From contig NZ_CP035417.1 in NCBI RefSeq assembly GCF_004123675.1, positions 797,501-861,500 of the forward strand: a stretch of 64,000 bases of DNA, in the 5' to 3' direction. Under the pieces are notes generated by a model. The model searched no databases. It saw only the letters and a program-made list of their open reading frames with translations, and was not told the origin of the DNA. Positions 19,639-29,496 of this stretch are shown one piece after another (position 1 is the stretch's first letter; each line of letters starts with the position of its first letter). Source of the DNA: Leisingera sp. NJS204. GTDB taxonomy: Bacteria; Pseudomonadota; Alphaproteobacteria; Rhodobacterales; Rhodobacteraceae. The position numbers were made by a program, and so were the translations under genes.

Positions 19639-20984
19639 GCGCCGCCTTCCGGTCTATTTGAAAGATCCAATGTCCCGCCATGCGCAACCGCCACATCCCG
19701 CGCGATCGTCAAGCCAAGCCCGGAACCGATGATGTTTTTGGCGTTTGCACCCCGGGTAAAACGTGACGCCAGGGTGCCGATCTCGTCCGGAGGGAAACCT
19801 TGCCCCTGGTCGCGGACTTCAACCTGCGCCCGGGGTCTCGACCTGATGCGGATATGAATGACAGTTTCGCTTGGCGCGTATTTGAGCGCATTGTCGATGA
19901 TGTTGCGGAGGGCGTTCTGAAGCAGGATCGGGTCGCCTGAAATCGGCACCGTAGTTTCGGTATCCAATCGCAGCTCTACATCTTTCATCTCAGCCACCGG
20001 TGACAGGCGCTGCACAAGTTCCTTCGTCAGATCACCCAGGTCAAGGTTCTGGCGTTCCAGATGATCGGCGCGAAATGTAATCATCGCATGATCCAGCAGC
20101 TGTCCGGCAGCGCGCGAACTTTCGTCGATTGCGCGCACCATGGCCCTTAATGCCTGGCGGTTTTCCTCCTTGCCGACGCGCTGCAAAGTTGCCTCGGCAT
20201 GGGACCGGACCGTGGCCAGTGGCGTGCGCACCCTATGGGCGGCTTCGGCGATGAAATCTTCGGATTGCTGCAGGGAGTGGTCGAGGCGTGTCATAAACCT
20301 GTTCAGAGAGGAGACCAGCGGGGCCATTTCCGACGGCACCGGCTGCGAGACCGGCCGCAGGTCCTGCGGCCCGCGGCGGGTCACCGACAGGGCAAGCCGC
20401 CTGAGCTGTCCAATGGTTGTGGAGGTTGCCCAGAACGACAGCAGTGTAGCCAGCAGAAAGAACCCCAGACCAAAAATTGCGACGTTGCGGGAAATCACGT
20501 TCAGCGTTCCGGCCAGAGCATCCTGGGTCTGGGCAATTGAGACCGTAATCCGGGTTTTGGCATCTGCCCCGATCAAGACACGCGATGCCGTGGCCAGGCG
20601 CATTTCGGCACCGCGGAACGCAATAGTCTGAAAGCCGGCCCTCTTTCCGGGCGGTATTTGCAAGCGCGGCAGGTCTTCATATCCCGACAACACGGTGTCA
20701 TCCTGATAGATCGCATAAAAAATCCGGTCATCGGATGCCGTCGCCAGCATGGCGAAAGACGCATAGGGAAAGTCGATTTCAACGGCGCCGTCACGCAGGA
20801 TGGCCGCGTCCAGTATTGATGTCACCGAGGCGTTTATGATGTTGTCCTGACCTCGCTGTGCAATTTGCGCCGCATAGCTCCGCGCCACAAAAAATAACAG
20901 AATGGCAAGCAGTGCAGCGCCGCCGATCAGGGTGATCGCCAGGCGGTTCCGCAGCGATCCTGAAACACGGAACGCATCACTCAT
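19617..20984 (-). CDS. tctE: Sensor histidine kinase, TctE type
   Basis: A 455-residue membrane sensor. TM1 is at about 16-36, a periplasmic 2CSK-type domain follows, TM2 is at about 165-185, then HAMP, HisKA with AEAAHRVRTPLA carrying the phosphohistidine, and an ATPase domain with NIIDNALKYAP, RDQGQGFP and GSGLGLTIAR. The ATG at 20984 overlaps the response-regulator stop by eight bases. Divergent tctCBA genes suggest it senses a tri- or dicarboxylate, perhaps through the co-encoded binding protein. Confidence 0.88.
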   Translation of the reverse strand: MSDAFRVSGSLRNRLAITLIGGAALLAILLFFVARSYAAQIAQRGQDNIINASVTSILDAAILRDGAVEIDFPYASFAMLATASDDRIFYAIYQDDTVLSGYEDLPRLQIPPGKRAGFQTIAFRGAEMRLATASRVLIGADAKTRITVSIAQTQDALAGTLNVISRNVAIFGLGFFLLATLLSFWATSTTIGQLRRLALSVTRRGPQDLRPVSQPVPSEMAPLVSSLNRFMTRLDHSLQQSEDFIAEAAHRVRTPLATVRSHAEATLQRVGKEENRQALRAMVRAIDESSRAAGQLLDHAMITFRADHLERQNLDLGDLTKELVQRLSPVAEMKDVELRLDTETTVPISGDPILLQNALRNIIDNALKYAPSETVIHIRIRSRPRAQVEVRDQGQGFPPDEIGTLASRFTRGANAKNIIGSGLGLTIARDVAVAHGGTLDLSNRPEGGACVIFSA

Positions 20985-21642
20985 GGTCCAACCGGTATCC
21001 AAGACCGCGATGGGTGGTGATCTTGAGGCTGGAGTTTTCAAGATGTTTGCGAAGCCTGCCTATATACACTTCAATCGCGTTTTCCGACACGTCCTCATCG
21101 TAGGAAAAGAGGCTGTCGGCCAGCTTCTGTTTCGGGAAAATCCGGCCAGGAGAATTGATCAGAAGTTCAAGCAGCCGCAGTTCACGATTGCGCAGGTTGA
21201 CGGTCTCGCCGCCAACCGCGAGGCGGCCTGCCACCGGATCAAAGGTCACGTCGCCGATGCGCAATACGGTTTGCGCAGTACCGGTCTTGCGTCGCAGCAC
21301 GGCGCGGCAACGCGCCTGAAGCTCGGCGTGGTCAAAAGGTTTGGTGAGATAATCATCCGCTCCGAGATCCAGCAGGCTGATTCTGTCGGAAACCTGGGAA
21401 CGCGCGGTCAGAACGATAACAGGTGTGTCCTTCTCCCGGGCACGGTGCTGTTTGAGAAACGTCCGGCCATCCCCATCCGGCAGCATGATATCCAGCAGAA
21501 TCAGATCATAATCGCCAACTTCGGAATAAGTGATGGCATCCCGGATTTTACACGCATGGTCAACCACATGACCGTCAAATTTCAACCGTGAACAAATCGC
21601 ATTTGCCAGGTCGGCATTATCTTCGATCAAGAGAAACTTCAT
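20977..21642 (-). CDS. tctD: Response regulator, OmpR family, TctD type
   Basis: A 221-residue regulator with a receiver domain (MKFLLIEDNADLA, phospho-acceptor D51 in LILLDIMLPDG, K near 101 in LTKPF). It has a winged-helix output domain (LRNRELRLLELLINSPG, ENAIEVYIGRLRKHL). It is first in the tctD-tctE-binding-protein operon. It faces tctC across a 106-base spacer that it most likely binds to activate the transporter. Confidence 0.92.
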   Translation of the reverse strand: MKFLLIEDNADLANAICSRLKFDGHVVDHACKIRDAITYSEVGDYDLILLDIMLPDGDGRTFLKQHRAREKDTPVIVLTARSQVSDRISLLDLGADDYLTKPFDHAELQARCRAVLRRKTGTAQTVLRIGDVTFDPVAGRLAVGGETVNLRNRELRLLELLINSPGRIFPKQKLADSLFSYDEDVSENAIEVYIGRLRKHLENSSLKITTHRGLGYRLDHE

Positions 21643-21748
21643 CAGGATTTACCCCGCTTTTTGCGGCGTGACAGGTCTGTGTCAGGTTGGCGTGTTTGAA
21701 TGTCTCAACTGAGCCGTCTTGCGGACAGTTGTCAAATGGGAGGAAAAA
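21643..21748. promoter_or_regulatory. Divergent control region between tctD and tctC
   Basis: A 106-base spacer between two divergent starts. TGACAGG and TGTCAGG appear within 20 bases (about 21669-21686), and GGGAGGAAAAA just before tctC is its ribosome site. TctD is the obvious candidate regulator. No clear perfect operator is seen. Confidence 0.4.
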
Positions 21749-22735
21749 ATGACGACATTCAAAATCGGCCGTCGCGTCCTTATGGCGGCCGCTGTTGCGG
21801 CGCTTGGTCTTGGAGCGCCGGCATTTGCGGGCGAAGAACCAGTCCTCGACAGTATTCATTTTCTGATTCCAGGCGGTGCCGGCGGCGGATGGGACGGCAC
21901 AGCCCGCGGCACTGGCGAGGCCCTGACCAAGGCTGGGCTTGTCGGCAACGCATCCTACGAAAACATGTCCGGGGGCGGCGGTGGCAAGGCCATCGGCTAT
22001 CTCATCGAAAACTCTGAAAGCAACCACGGCACTTTAATGGTCAACTCGACACCCATCGTGATCCGGTCACTGACAGGTGTGTTTCCGCATAACTTCCGCG
22101 ATCTGACCTTGGTTGCCGGAACAATCGGTGATTATGCCGCGCTGGTCGTTGGCAAGGACAGCCCTATCGACTCGATGGAAGACCTTTTGGCCGCCTTCGA
22201 CGCCGATCCGCGCGCAACTGCGATTGGCGGTGGTTCGGTTCCCGGCGGCATGGATCATCTGGTCGCCGCGATGGTGATGGAAGCGGCGGGCAAGGATCCG
22301 CTGGACGTCAAATACATTCCGTACGATGCGGGCGGCAAAGCCATGGCCGCGCTTTTGTCGGGTGAAATTGCAGCCCTGTCGACCGGTTTTTCGGAAGCAG
22401 TGGACCTGGCGGCTGCGGGCGAGATCAAAATCATCGGGGTGACATCCGAGGAGCGCGTAGCGGCAGCGCCGGATGCAATGACGATGAAAGAACAGGGCAT
22501 CGGTACGACATTTGTGAATTGGCGCGGTTTCTTCGGCGCGCCGGGGCTGCCGGCGGACAAGGTCACCATGTACCAGGCGGCACTTTCAAAGATGTATGAC
22601 ACGCCGGAGTGGGAGGAAGTCCGGGGCCGTAACGGCTGGGTCAACATCCACAACTCGGGCGATGCGTTCAAAACTTTCCTGGAAGAGCAAGAGCAAGTCA
22701 TCGGCAATTTGATGAGAAAGCTGGGCTTCCTGTGA
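21749..22735 (+). CDS. tctC: Tripartite tricarboxylate transporter substrate-binding protein
   Basis: A 328-residue periplasmic receptor of the TTT family, with a signal peptide ending near GAPAFAGEE. DSIHFLIPGGAGGGWDGTARG near the mature start and YIPYDAGGKAMAALLSGEIAA are typical TctC elements for carboxylate binding. The ATG at 21749 is preceded by GGGAGG, and an in-frame extension is rejected. It heads tctCBA. Citrate or another carboxylate is the likely ligand; the exact one is unknown. Confidence 0.9.
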   Translation: MTTFKIGRRVLMAAAVAALGLGAPAFAGEEPVLDSIHFLIPGGAGGGWDGTARGTGEALTKAGLVGNASYENMSGGGGGKAIGYLIENSESNHGTLMVNSTPIVIRSLTGVFPHNFRDLTLVAGTIGDYAALVVGKDSPIDSMEDLLAAFDADPRATAIGGGSVPGGMDHLVAAMVMEAAGKDPLDVKYIPYDAGGKAMAALLSGEIAALSTGFSEAVDLAAAGEIKIIGVTSEERVAAAPDAMTMKEQGIGTTFVNWRGFFGAPGLPADKVTMYQAALSKMYDTPEWEEVRGRNGWVNIHNSGDAFKTFLEEQEQVIGNLMRKLGFL

Positions 22736-22789
22736 AGCCTGGACTGGCAGAGCGGGTGATCGCTCTGCTCGTTGCAACGGGAGGGGAAA

Positions 22790-23272
22790 ATGGCACTTGA
22801 TCGATGGATTGCACTGATATTGCTAGGTATTTGCCTGACCTATGGCTTTACCGCCTGGTTCACGATGGATATGGGGCTTGCACCGTTCATGCAGCGCAAC
22901 CCGATCTGGCCAAGCACCTTTCCCAAAGTGCTTTCAATCCTGGGCGTGCTTGCCTCGCTGGCTGTTCTTCTGGGGCTCGAAAAGGGCGACGTGACGATTG
23001 GCGAAATCGATTACCGGCGGCTGGGCGAATACAAGCTAGGGCAGGCCATCCTGCTGCTGGCGCTGATGGTTGCCTATGCGCTGTGCCTGCGGCCGCTGGG
23101 CTTTATCGTTTCAACCGCTGCCTTTCTGATCCTCGGCTCGTTCGTTCTGGGAGAGCGCAAGTGGCATATCATGATCATCGTTGCGCTGATCGCCACATTG
23201 GTTGTCTGGTACCTGGTGCAACAGGTCCTTGGCATTTACATGCGCCCGCTGCCGGGCTTTTTCGGAGGCTGA
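22790..23272 (+). CDS. tctB: Tripartite tricarboxylate transporter small membrane subunit
   Basis: A 160-residue membrane protein with four predicted helices, starting MALDRWIALILLGICL. LRPLGFIVSTAAFLILGSF is typical of TctB. The ATG at 22790 has GGGAGGGG upstream. It supports TctA in the inner membrane. Its stop codon is one base before the tctA start. Confidence 0.88.
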   Translation: MALDRWIALILLGICLTYGFTAWFTMDMGLAPFMQRNPIWPSTFPKVLSILGVLASLAVLLGLEKGDVTIGEIDYRRLGEYKLGQAILLLALMVAYALCLRPLGFIVSTAAFLILGSFVLGERKWHIMIIVALIATLVVWYLVQQVLGIYMRPLPGFFGG

Positions 23273-23273
23273 T

Positions 23274-24788
23274 ATGCTCGAAGGACTTCTCATCGGTCTG
23301 CAAACGGCGTTCTCAATCCAAAATCTTTTGATGGTGATCGGCGGTTGCCTGATCGGTACTTTTATCGGCATGCTTCCCGGTCTTGGGCCAATGTCGATCA
23401 TCGCCATCATGATTCCGGTGGCGATTTCAATGGGCGATCCATCGGCGGCATTGATTTTGCTGGCCGGTGTCTATTACGGGGCCATTTTTGGCGGTTCAAC
23501 CTCGTCGATCCTGCTGAACGCTCCAGGCGTCGCAGGAACGGTAGCTTCGAGTTTTGACGGATATCCGATGGCCAAGCAGGGCAAGGCCGGCAAGGCCCTG
23601 ACCATTGCTGCCATTGCCAGCTTTTGCGGCGGCACCGTGGGGGCGCTGCTGTTGATGGTTTTTGCCCCCGCCCTGTCCTCGGTCGCGCTTCTCTTTCACT
23701 CGGCTGAGTATTTTGCACTGATGGTCGTCGGTCTGTCGGCGATTGCGGCCTTCGCTGGCACCGGGCAGGTTGCCAAGGCTCTATTGATGACTGTGCTTGG
23801 CCTGATCATGGCGACAGTAGGGGAGGGCGCACTGTTTAACCTGCCGCGCTTCACGATGGGGATCATGGATCTGCAATCCGGCTTCGGTTTCATCACTCTT
23901 GCCATGGCGATGTTCGCCCTGCCCGAAGCGCTCTTTCTGGTGTTGAAGCCAAAGGAGACACATGACGGCAGCGATGACGAGATCAAGGATTTGCGGATCA
24001 ACCGTACCGAGGCCAAGGCGATCGCACCAGTGATTGGCAGGCAGTCGCTACAAGGGTTCTTCATCGGAGTTCTGCCAGGCGCAGGCGCCACGATCGCCAG
24101 CTTTCTTGGATATGCGGTCGAACGTAACATCGCAACCAAGGACGAGCAGGCTGAATTCGGCAATGGCTCGATCAAGGGCCTTGCCGCCCCGGAAACAGCC
24201 AATAACGCCGCCTGCACCGGTTCATTTGTGCCTTTGCTGACCCTGGGCATTCCCGGTTCGGGCACGACCGCGATTCTGCTGGGCGCGCTCATCGCGCTGA
24301 ACGTAACACCCGGCCCGCGTTTGATGATTGACGAACCGCAGGTGTTCTGGGCAGTGATTATGTCGATGTTTATTGGCAATCTGGTGTTGCTCGTACTGAA
24401 CCTGCCGTTGATCCCCTACATCGCCAAGGTGCTTTTGGTTCCGCGCAACTACCTGATCCCCTTCATTCTCTTTTTCACGCTGATGGGGGCGTATATCGGT
24501 CAAAACAACGCGACCGAATTGCTGATCCTGGTGGGGTTCGGCATCTGCGCCACGGCACTGAGGTTTGCGGACTATCCACTTGCCCCCCTGCTTATCGGGT
24601 TCATTCTCGGCGGCATGCTCGAAGATAATTTCGCCCGTTCGATGCAGCTCTATGATGGTGTTTCGTTCATTTGGGAACGCCCGATTACAGTCGGCCTTCT
24701 CGTGGTCGCGGGACTGCTTGTCGTTCTGCCCGGTTATCGGGCAAGGCGGGCCGCATTGCGTGCCTCAGGCATAGCTGATGGTGACTAG
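23274..24788 (+). CDS. tctA: Tripartite tricarboxylate transporter large permease
   Basis: A 504-residue permease with about twelve helices. FIGMLPGLGPMSIIAIMIP near residue 31 and the related GVLPGAGATIASF near 275 are the duplicated TctA signature. GGSTSSILLNAPG, TANNAACTGSFVP and GIPGSGTTAILLGA complete the family pattern. ATG at 23274 has GGAGG upstream. No terminator hairpin was seen after the stop codon. Confidence 0.93.
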   Translation: MLEGLLIGLQTAFSIQNLLMVIGGCLIGTFIGMLPGLGPMSIIAIMIPVAISMGDPSAALILLAGVYYGAIFGGSTSSILLNAPGVAGTVASSFDGYPMAKQGKAGKALTIAAIASFCGGTVGALLLMVFAPALSSVALLFHSAEYFALMVVGLSAIAAFAGTGQVAKALLMTVLGLIMATVGEGALFNLPRFTMGIMDLQSGFGFITLAMAMFALPEALFLVLKPKETHDGSDDEIKDLRINRTEAKAIAPVIGRQSLQGFFIGVLPGAGATIASFLGYAVERNIATKDEQAEFGNGSIKGLAAPETANNAACTGSFVPLLTLGIPGSGTTAILLGALIALNVTPGPRLMIDEPQVFWAVIMSMFIGNLVLLVLNLPLIPYIAKVLLVPRNYLIPFILFFTLMGAYIGQNNATELLILVGFGICATALRFADYPLAPLLIGFILGGMLEDNFARSMQLYDGVSFIWERPITVGLLVVAGLLVVLPGYRARRAALRASGIADGD

Positions 24789-25093
24789 CCGGCGAATTTT
24801 GGAACCTGGTCTGCCTCCGCAGGTCAGCGCTACGTACCAGTTCGAGCATGCCGCAGAAAACGTAGTTGGGGCTCTTGCCGGTTTTCTCTGCGTAGAAGAT
24901 GAGCGGCTGCTCTGCTGAAAATCGCATGGGCAAAGAGCGGTCCGGTATTTGGCGTCAACACGATCTTTGCCCCTGCTTACGGAGCGAACAGGTGTTGATC
25001 AAAGCAACACGGCAGAAATTTTCAGCCGGATGAACAGAGGAGGCTGGCAGAAATGTGATGACCCTTGGCGCGATTGCCGCTTAAGCTGGCTGC
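24789..25093. other. 305-base spacer without a recognised gene
   Basis: Between tctA and the DUF1194 gene no gene with convincing codon structure is seen. A minus-strand frame reads FYAEKTGKSPNYVFCGMLEL, but it runs into the tctA end and matches no family I know. It may be debris on the other side of the tct block, opposite the IS66 fragment. Confidence 0.4.
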
Positions 25094-25795
25094 ATGCGGG
25101 TTTTGCAGCTTCTGGTAATCTCGGCGCTCTCCCTCTGGCCGTTGCGGGCAGCGGCCTGCGATCTGGCATTGGTGCTGGCGGTGGATGTCTCCGGGTCGGT
25201 GGATGCCAAGGAATACCGCATTCAGATGGACGGGCTGGCGGCAGGGCTGCGCGACGGGCTGGTGTCAGAGGCGCTGGTCAAGGCGCGCGCGCAGGTGCTG
25301 TTGGTGCAATGGTCCGGCGAGTCACGGCAGGAGGTGACGTTGCCTTGGGTTCCGGTGCGCAGTTTTGCCGATGTCGAGGCATTGGCCCGGCAGATCGAAC
25401 AGGCGCCGCGGCCCTGGCGCAATTACTCCACCGCGGTGGGGGAGGCGCTGTTCCTGGCGCTGGATCAGTTTTCCTCAGTGCCGGACTGCAGGCGCAGGGT
25501 GATCGACATTTCCGGCGACGGATTTTCCAACGAAGGTGTTGAGCCGCGCGAAGCGCATGGGGCGCTGTCCGCCCTTGGGGTGACAGTGAACGCCATCGCC
25601 ATCGAGCAGAGCGAACCGGATCTGACAGCCTATTTTTTTGAAAACGTGATCCGCGGCGACGGGGCTTTTGTGGTCACCGCCTCCAGCTTTGACGACTACC
25701 CTTCGCGGATCCGCAAAAAGCTGGTGCGGGAGGTTGCCAAGCAGACCGCTGCGCTGCCGCCCGAGGCAGACAGGAGGGCGCTGGCTTTGCAGTGA
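25094..25795 (+). CDS. DUF1194 (von Willebrand factor A-like) exported protein
   Basis: A 233-residue protein with a signal peptide ending near LRAAACD. The MIDAS-like motif DVSGSVD near residue 30, a threonine/serine stretch NYSTAVGEAL near 116 and ISGDG near 138 give the vWA metal-binding pattern of DUF1194. It probably acts in the periplasm in protein-protein contact. It stands alone upstream of the sdh operon. Function unknown. Confidence 0.85.
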   Translation: MRVLQLLVISALSLWPLRAAACDLALVLAVDVSGSVDAKEYRIQMDGLAAGLRDGLVSEALVKARAQVLLVQWSGESRQEVTLPWVPVRSFADVEALARQIEQAPRPWRNYSTAVGEALFLALDQFSSVPDCRRRVIDISGDGFSNEGVEPREAHGALSALGVTVNAIAIEQSEPDLTAYFFENVIRGDGAFVVTASSFDDYPSRIRKKLVREVAKQTAALPPEADRRALALQ

Positions 25796-25840
25796 TTTGC
25801 AGATTGCCTTGTGATTCTGCAAAAATTTTCCAATTTGTAA

Positions 25841-25925
25841 ATTTGTGATCACTAATTATTTGCTGTGATCACAAGTCGTGGCCTTTTAGCGCCAACAGAG
25901 CAATTTCCCGTGTTTTTTAACACTT
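25841..25925 (+). promoter_or_regulatory. Candidate sdhC operator/promoter: two GTGATCAC palindromes 20 bp apart
   Basis: GTGATCAC occurs at 25845-25852 and 25865-25872, within TTGTGATCAC and TGTGATCACAA. The nearer copy ends 117 bases before the sdhC ATG. TTTAACACTT lies at 25916-25925. Core sequence, spacing and distance to the gene copy the sucC upstream region (113 bases, 21-bp spacing). I infer that one regulator controls sdh and suc. Confidence 0.65.
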
Positions 25926-25989
25926 CCTTCGGGTGACACGCCGTAAAAATCGGCTAAAACGTCGTCAGCCAACCTGAAAAGGAGCCAAC

Positions 25990-26373
25990 ATGGCCGATGT
26001 CAATCGGGGCAACCGCCCGCTTTCGCCGCATTTGCAGGTCTACCGGCCGCAGCTGACCTCCCTGACGTCGATCCTGACCCGGATCACCGGCAATGCGCTG
26101 ATCGTCTCGGCGCTGCTGATTGCCTGGTGGTTCCTGGCCGCCGCAACCTCGCCTGAATACTTCGCCATTGCCAATGGCGTGCTGACCAGTTGGTTCGGCG
26201 ATCTGGTGATGACCTTGTCGGCGCTGGGTCTTTGGTATCACACGCTTGCAGGTATCCGGCACCTGATCTGGGACAATGGCTATATGCTGGATCTGGACCA
26301 GGCCGAGAAGCTGGGCTGGTTTGTGATCACAGGATCAGTGATCCTGACCGTTCTGACCATCATTATCGTCTAA
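25990..26373 (+). CDS. sdhC: Succinate dehydrogenase cytochrome b556 subunit
   Basis: A 127-residue membrane anchor with three helices. RPLSPHLQVYRPQLTSLTSILTRITG is the quinone and heme region. The axial heme histidine is in WYHTLAGIRHLIWD near residue 85. It inserts complex II into the inner membrane. AAAAGGAG precedes the ATG. It is first in sdhCDAB. Confidence 0.94.
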   Translation: MADVNRGNRPLSPHLQVYRPQLTSLTSILTRITGNALIVSALLIAWWFLAAATSPEYFAIANGVLTSWFGDLVMTLSALGLWYHTLAGIRHLIWDNGYMLDLDQAEKLGWFVITGSVILTVLTIIIV

Positions 26374-26390
26374 GCTGAAGGACACACGCG

Positions 26391-26762
26391 ATGCGATTTC
26401 TGACTGACCGCAAGCGCGCCGTTGGCATGGGCGCTGCAAAATCCGGAACCAGCCACCATTGGGCGATGCAGGTGAGCTCGGTTGCTCTCTTGATCCTGGT
26501 GCCGCTGTTTGTCTTCACCTTCGGCTCAGCGCTGGGCGGATCTTACGAGGAGATCACCGCCTATTATGCGCGCCCGTTCCCGGCGCTTGTGGCGGCGCTG
26601 ACCATCTGGGTCGGCATGATGCACTTCAAGTCCGGCGCCCAGATCATGATCGAAGACTATGTTCACGGCGTCAAAGGCCGCCTGACGATCATTCTGGTCA
26701 ACTGCCTGTCTTATGCCGTCGCCGCGACCAGCGCCTATGCGCTGATCCGCCTGGCCCTGTAA
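26391..26762 (+). CDS. sdhD: Succinate dehydrogenase membrane anchor subunit
   Basis: A 123-residue second anchor with three hydrophobic helices. SGTSHHWAMQVSSVAL lies at the first helix and MHFKSGAQIMIEDYVH near 78-93 is typical of alphaproteobacterial SdhD. It is spaced 17 bases after sdhC with GAAGGA before the ATG. Confidence 0.93.
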   Translation: MRFLTDRKRAVGMGAAKSGTSHHWAMQVSSVALLILVPLFVFTFGSALGGSYEEITAYYARPFPALVAALTIWVGMMHFKSGAQIMIEDYVHGVKGRLTIILVNCLSYAVAATSAYALIRLAL

Positions 26763-26780
26763 TCTCCGAGGTTTCCATCA

Positions 26781-28586
26781 ATGGCTGCTTACGAATACGA
26801 AACACATGAATATGACGTGGTCGTGGTTGGCGCCGGCGGGGCTGGCCTCCGCGCGACGCTGGGCATGGCGGAACAGGGGCTGCGTACTGCATGCGTGACC
26901 AAGGTGTTCCCGACCCGCTCCCACACCGTGGCGGCGCAGGGCGGTATTGCCGCCAGCTTGGGCAACATGGGTCCCGACAGCTGGCAGTGGCATATGTATG
27001 ACACCGTCAAGGGCTCCGACTGGCTGGGCGACACCGACGCGATGGAGTATCTGGCGCGCGAAGCCCCCAAGGCGGTTTACGAGCTGGAACACTATGGCGT
27101 GCCGTTCTCGCGCACTGAGGAAGGCAAGATCTACCAGCGCCCGTTCGGCGGCCACACCACCGAGTTCGGTGAAGGCCCCGCCGTGCAGCGCACCTGTGCC
27201 GCCGCTGACCGCACCGGCCACGCGATCCTGCACACGCTTTATGGCCAAAGCCTAAAGAACAACGCCGAATTCTATATTGAGTATTTCGCCATCGACCTGA
27301 TCATGTCCGACGACGGGCAGTGCCAGGGCGTGGTGTGCTGGAAGCTTGATGACGGCACCATGCATATCTTCAACGCCAAGATGGTGGTGCTGGCGACCGG
27401 CGGTTATGGCCGCGCCTATTTCTCCGCCACTTCGGCGCATACCTGCACCGGCGACGGCGGAGGCATGGTGGCCCGTGCCGGCCTGGCGCTGCAGGACATG
27501 GAGTTCGTGCAGTTCCACCCGACCGGTATTTACGGCTCCGGCTGCCTGATCACCGAGGGCGCGCGGGGCGAGGGCGGCTACCTCACCAACTCCGAAGGCG
27601 AACGGTTCATGGAGCGCTATGCGCCCCAGTACAAAGACCTGGCGCCGCGCGACTATGTTTCCCGCTCGATGACGATGGAAATCCGCGAAGGCCGCGGTGT
27701 GGGCGCCGAGGGCGACCATATCCACCTGAACCTTTCACATCTGCCCGCCGAGGCGCTGGCGGAACGGCTGCCGGGCATTTCCGAGAGCGCCAAGATCTTT
27801 GCCGGTGTGGACGTCACCAAGGAACCGATCCCGGTTCTGCCCACCGTGCACTACAACATGGGCGGCATCCCGACCAACTATTGGGGCGAGGTGCTGAACC
27901 CGACGGCTGACGATCCGACCGGTGTTGTGCCGGGCCTGATGGCCGTGGGCGAGGCTGGCTGTGCCTCAGTGCATGGCGCCAACCGGCTTGGCTCCAACTC
28001 GCTCATTGACCTGGTGGTCTTTGGCCGTGCCTCGGCCATCCGCGCGGGCAAGGTTGTGGATCCTGAGGCGGCGAACCCGGTGCTGAACACGGCTTCTGTT
28101 GATAAGGCGTTTGACCGTTTTGATGCCCTGCGCAATGCCAAAGGCAGCATCCCGACTGCGGATCTGCGGCTGGAGATGCAGAAATGCATGCAGGCCGACG
28201 CCGCTGTGTTCCGCACTGCGGAAACCATGGCCGAAGGCGTCGAGAAGATGACCGCGATCGCCGCCAAGCTGGACGACCTGCAGGTGACCGACCGGTCGCT
28301 GGTCTGGAACTCCGACCTGATGGAAACGCTGGAGCTGACAAACCTGATGCCAAGCGCGCTGGCCACCATTGTTGGCGCCGAGGCCCGCAAGGAAAGCCGC
28401 GGCGCCCACGCGCATGAGGATTTCTCGACCCGCGACGATGAAAACTGGCGTGTCCACACCGTTTCCCGCGTGGCGGGCAACAAGGTAGAGCTCAGCTACC
28501 GTCCGGTGATCACCGACCCGCTGTCCACCGAAGAAGAAGGCGGCATCAGCCTTGCCAAAATCGCGCCCAAGGCGCGGACGTTCTAA
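26781..28586 (+). CDS. sdhA: Succinate dehydrogenase flavoprotein subunit
   Basis: A 601-residue flavoprotein that oxidises succinate to fumarate. [12 protein letters not shown] near residue 15 binds [14 protein letters not shown] near residue 47 carries the histidine for covalent flavin. [21 protein letters not shown] and the conserved [13 protein letters not shown] are active-site segments. Length is normal. It is third in sdhCDAB. Confidence 0.96.
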   Translation: MAAYEYETHEYDVVVVGAGGAGLRATLGMAEQGLRTACVTKVFPTRSHTVAAQGGIAASLGNMGPDSWQWHMYDTVKGSDWLGDTDAMEYLAREAPKAVYELEHYGVPFSRTEEGKIYQRPFGGHTTEFGEGPAVQRTCAAADRTGHAILHTLYGQSLKNNAEFYIEYFAIDLIMSDDGQCQGVVCWKLDDGTMHIFNAKMVVLATGGYGRAYFSATSAHTCTGDGGGMVARAGLALQDMEFVQFHPTGIYGSGCLITEGARGEGGYLTNSEGERFMERYAPQYKDLAPRDYVSRSMTMEIREGRGVGAEGDHIHLNLSHLPAEALAERLPGISESAKIFAGVDVTKEPIPVLPTVHYNMGGIPTNYWGEVLNPTADDPTGVVPGLMAVGEAGCASVHGANRLGSNSLIDLVVFGRASAIRAGKVVDPEAANPVLNTASVDKAFDRFDALRNAKGSIPTADLRLEMQKCMQADAAVFRTAETMAEGVEKMTAIAAKLDDLQVTDRSLVWNSDLMETLELTNLMPSALATIVGAEARKESRGAHAHEDFSTRDDENWRVHTVSRVAGNKVELSYRPVITDPLSTEEEGGISLAKIAPKARTF

Positions 28587-28597
28587 GGAGACAGATC

Positions 28598-29377
28598 ATG
28601 GTACAATTCAGCCTCCCGAAGAACTCTAAGATCACCACGGGCAAAACCTGGCCCAAGCCGGACGGCGCCAGCAATGTGCGCAAGTTCAAGATCTACCGCT
28701 GGAACCCGGATGACGGCCAGAACCCGCGTGTCGATACCTATTTCCTGGACATGGACAGCTGCGGGCCGATGGTGCTGGACGCGCTGATCAAGATCAAGAA
28801 CGAGATTGATCCGACCCTGACCTTCCGCCGGTCCTGCCGCGAAGGGATCTGCGGCTCCTGCGCGATGAACATTGACGGCATCAATACGCTGGCCTGTATC
28901 TATGGCATGGATGAGATCAAGGGTGATGTGGCAATCTATCCGCTGCCGCATATGCCGGTGGTCAAGGACCTTATTCCCGACCTCACGCATTTCTATGCCC
29001 AGCATGCTTCAATCATGCCTTGGCTGGAAACCAAGACCAACCGCCCCGCAAAGGAGTGGAAACAGTCGATTGAGGACCGCAAGAAGCTGGATGGGCTTTA
29101 TGAGTGCGTGATGTGCGCCAGCTGCTCGACCTCCTGCCCAAGCTACTGGTGGAACGGCGACCGGTACCTTGGGCCCGCAGCCCTGCTGCATGCTTACCGC
29201 TGGATCATCGACAGCCGCGATGAGGCCACGCCTGAACGTCTGGATCAGCTGGAAGACCCGTTCAAGCTTTACCGCTGCCACACCATCATGAACTGTGCCA
29301 AGACCTGTCCCAAGGGTCTGAACCCGGCCAAGGCGATTTCGCATATCAAGCAAATGATGGTCGAGCGCAGCGTTTGA
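28598..29377 (+). CDS. sdhB: Succinate dehydrogenase iron-sulfur subunit
   Basis: A 259-residue subunit with three Fe-S clusters. [15 protein letters not shown] ligates the 2Fe-2S centre, [13 protein letters not shown] the 4Fe-4S centre and [21 protein letters not shown] the 3Fe-4S centre. It passes electrons from SdhA to quinone. AAGGAG lies before the ATG. A strong terminator follows. Confidence 0.96.
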   Translation: MVQFSLPKNSKITTGKTWPKPDGASNVRKFKIYRWNPDDGQNPRVDTYFLDMDSCGPMVLDALIKIKNEIDPTLTFRRSCREGICGSCAMNIDGINTLACIYGMDEIKGDVAIYPLPHMPVVKDLIPDLTHFYAQHASIMPWLETKTNRPAKEWKQSIEDRKKLDGLYECVMCASCSTSCPSYWWNGDRYLGPAALLHAYRWIIDSRDEATPERLDQLEDPFKLYRCHTIMNCAKTCPKGLNPAKAISHIKQMMVERSV

Positions 29378-29435
29378 TATGCAACACGACTGATCCGCAA
29401 GGATCCGCTGTCCAGCAGCGATGAAAATTGCACCA

Positions 29436-29470
29436 CCCCCGGTTTCCTGCGAAACCGGGGGTATTGTTTT
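29436..29470 (+). terminator. Rho-independent terminator of sdhCDAB
   Basis: CCCCCGGTTTC (29436-29446) and GAAACCGGGGG (29451-29461) form a perfect 11-bp stem with a four-base loop, followed by TATTGTTTTT. It ends the sdh operon 59 bases after the sdhB stop. Confidence 0.93.
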
Positions 29471-29496
29471 TCCCCAGGCAAACGGCAGGCACAGAA

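Noticed and set aside
24685-24933. Minus-strand frame over the tctA end with FYAEKTGKSPNYVFCG, thought to be a transposase remnant.
   Set aside because: No transposase motif could be identified, and half of it lies opposite tctA codons. It is recorded only as an unexplained spacer.
24949-25542. Plus-strand frame overlapping the DUF1194 gene.
   Set aside because: It is a glycine/arginine-rich shifted frame of the DUF1194 coding region. The DUF1194 frame has the signal peptide and vWA motif.
26321-26330. TTGTGATCAC inside sdhC, identical to the proposed operator half.
   Set aside because: It is a single copy within a coding segment (FVITGSV) without the second site. Other single GTGATCAC copies occur in sucD and a permease gene, so it is likely chance.
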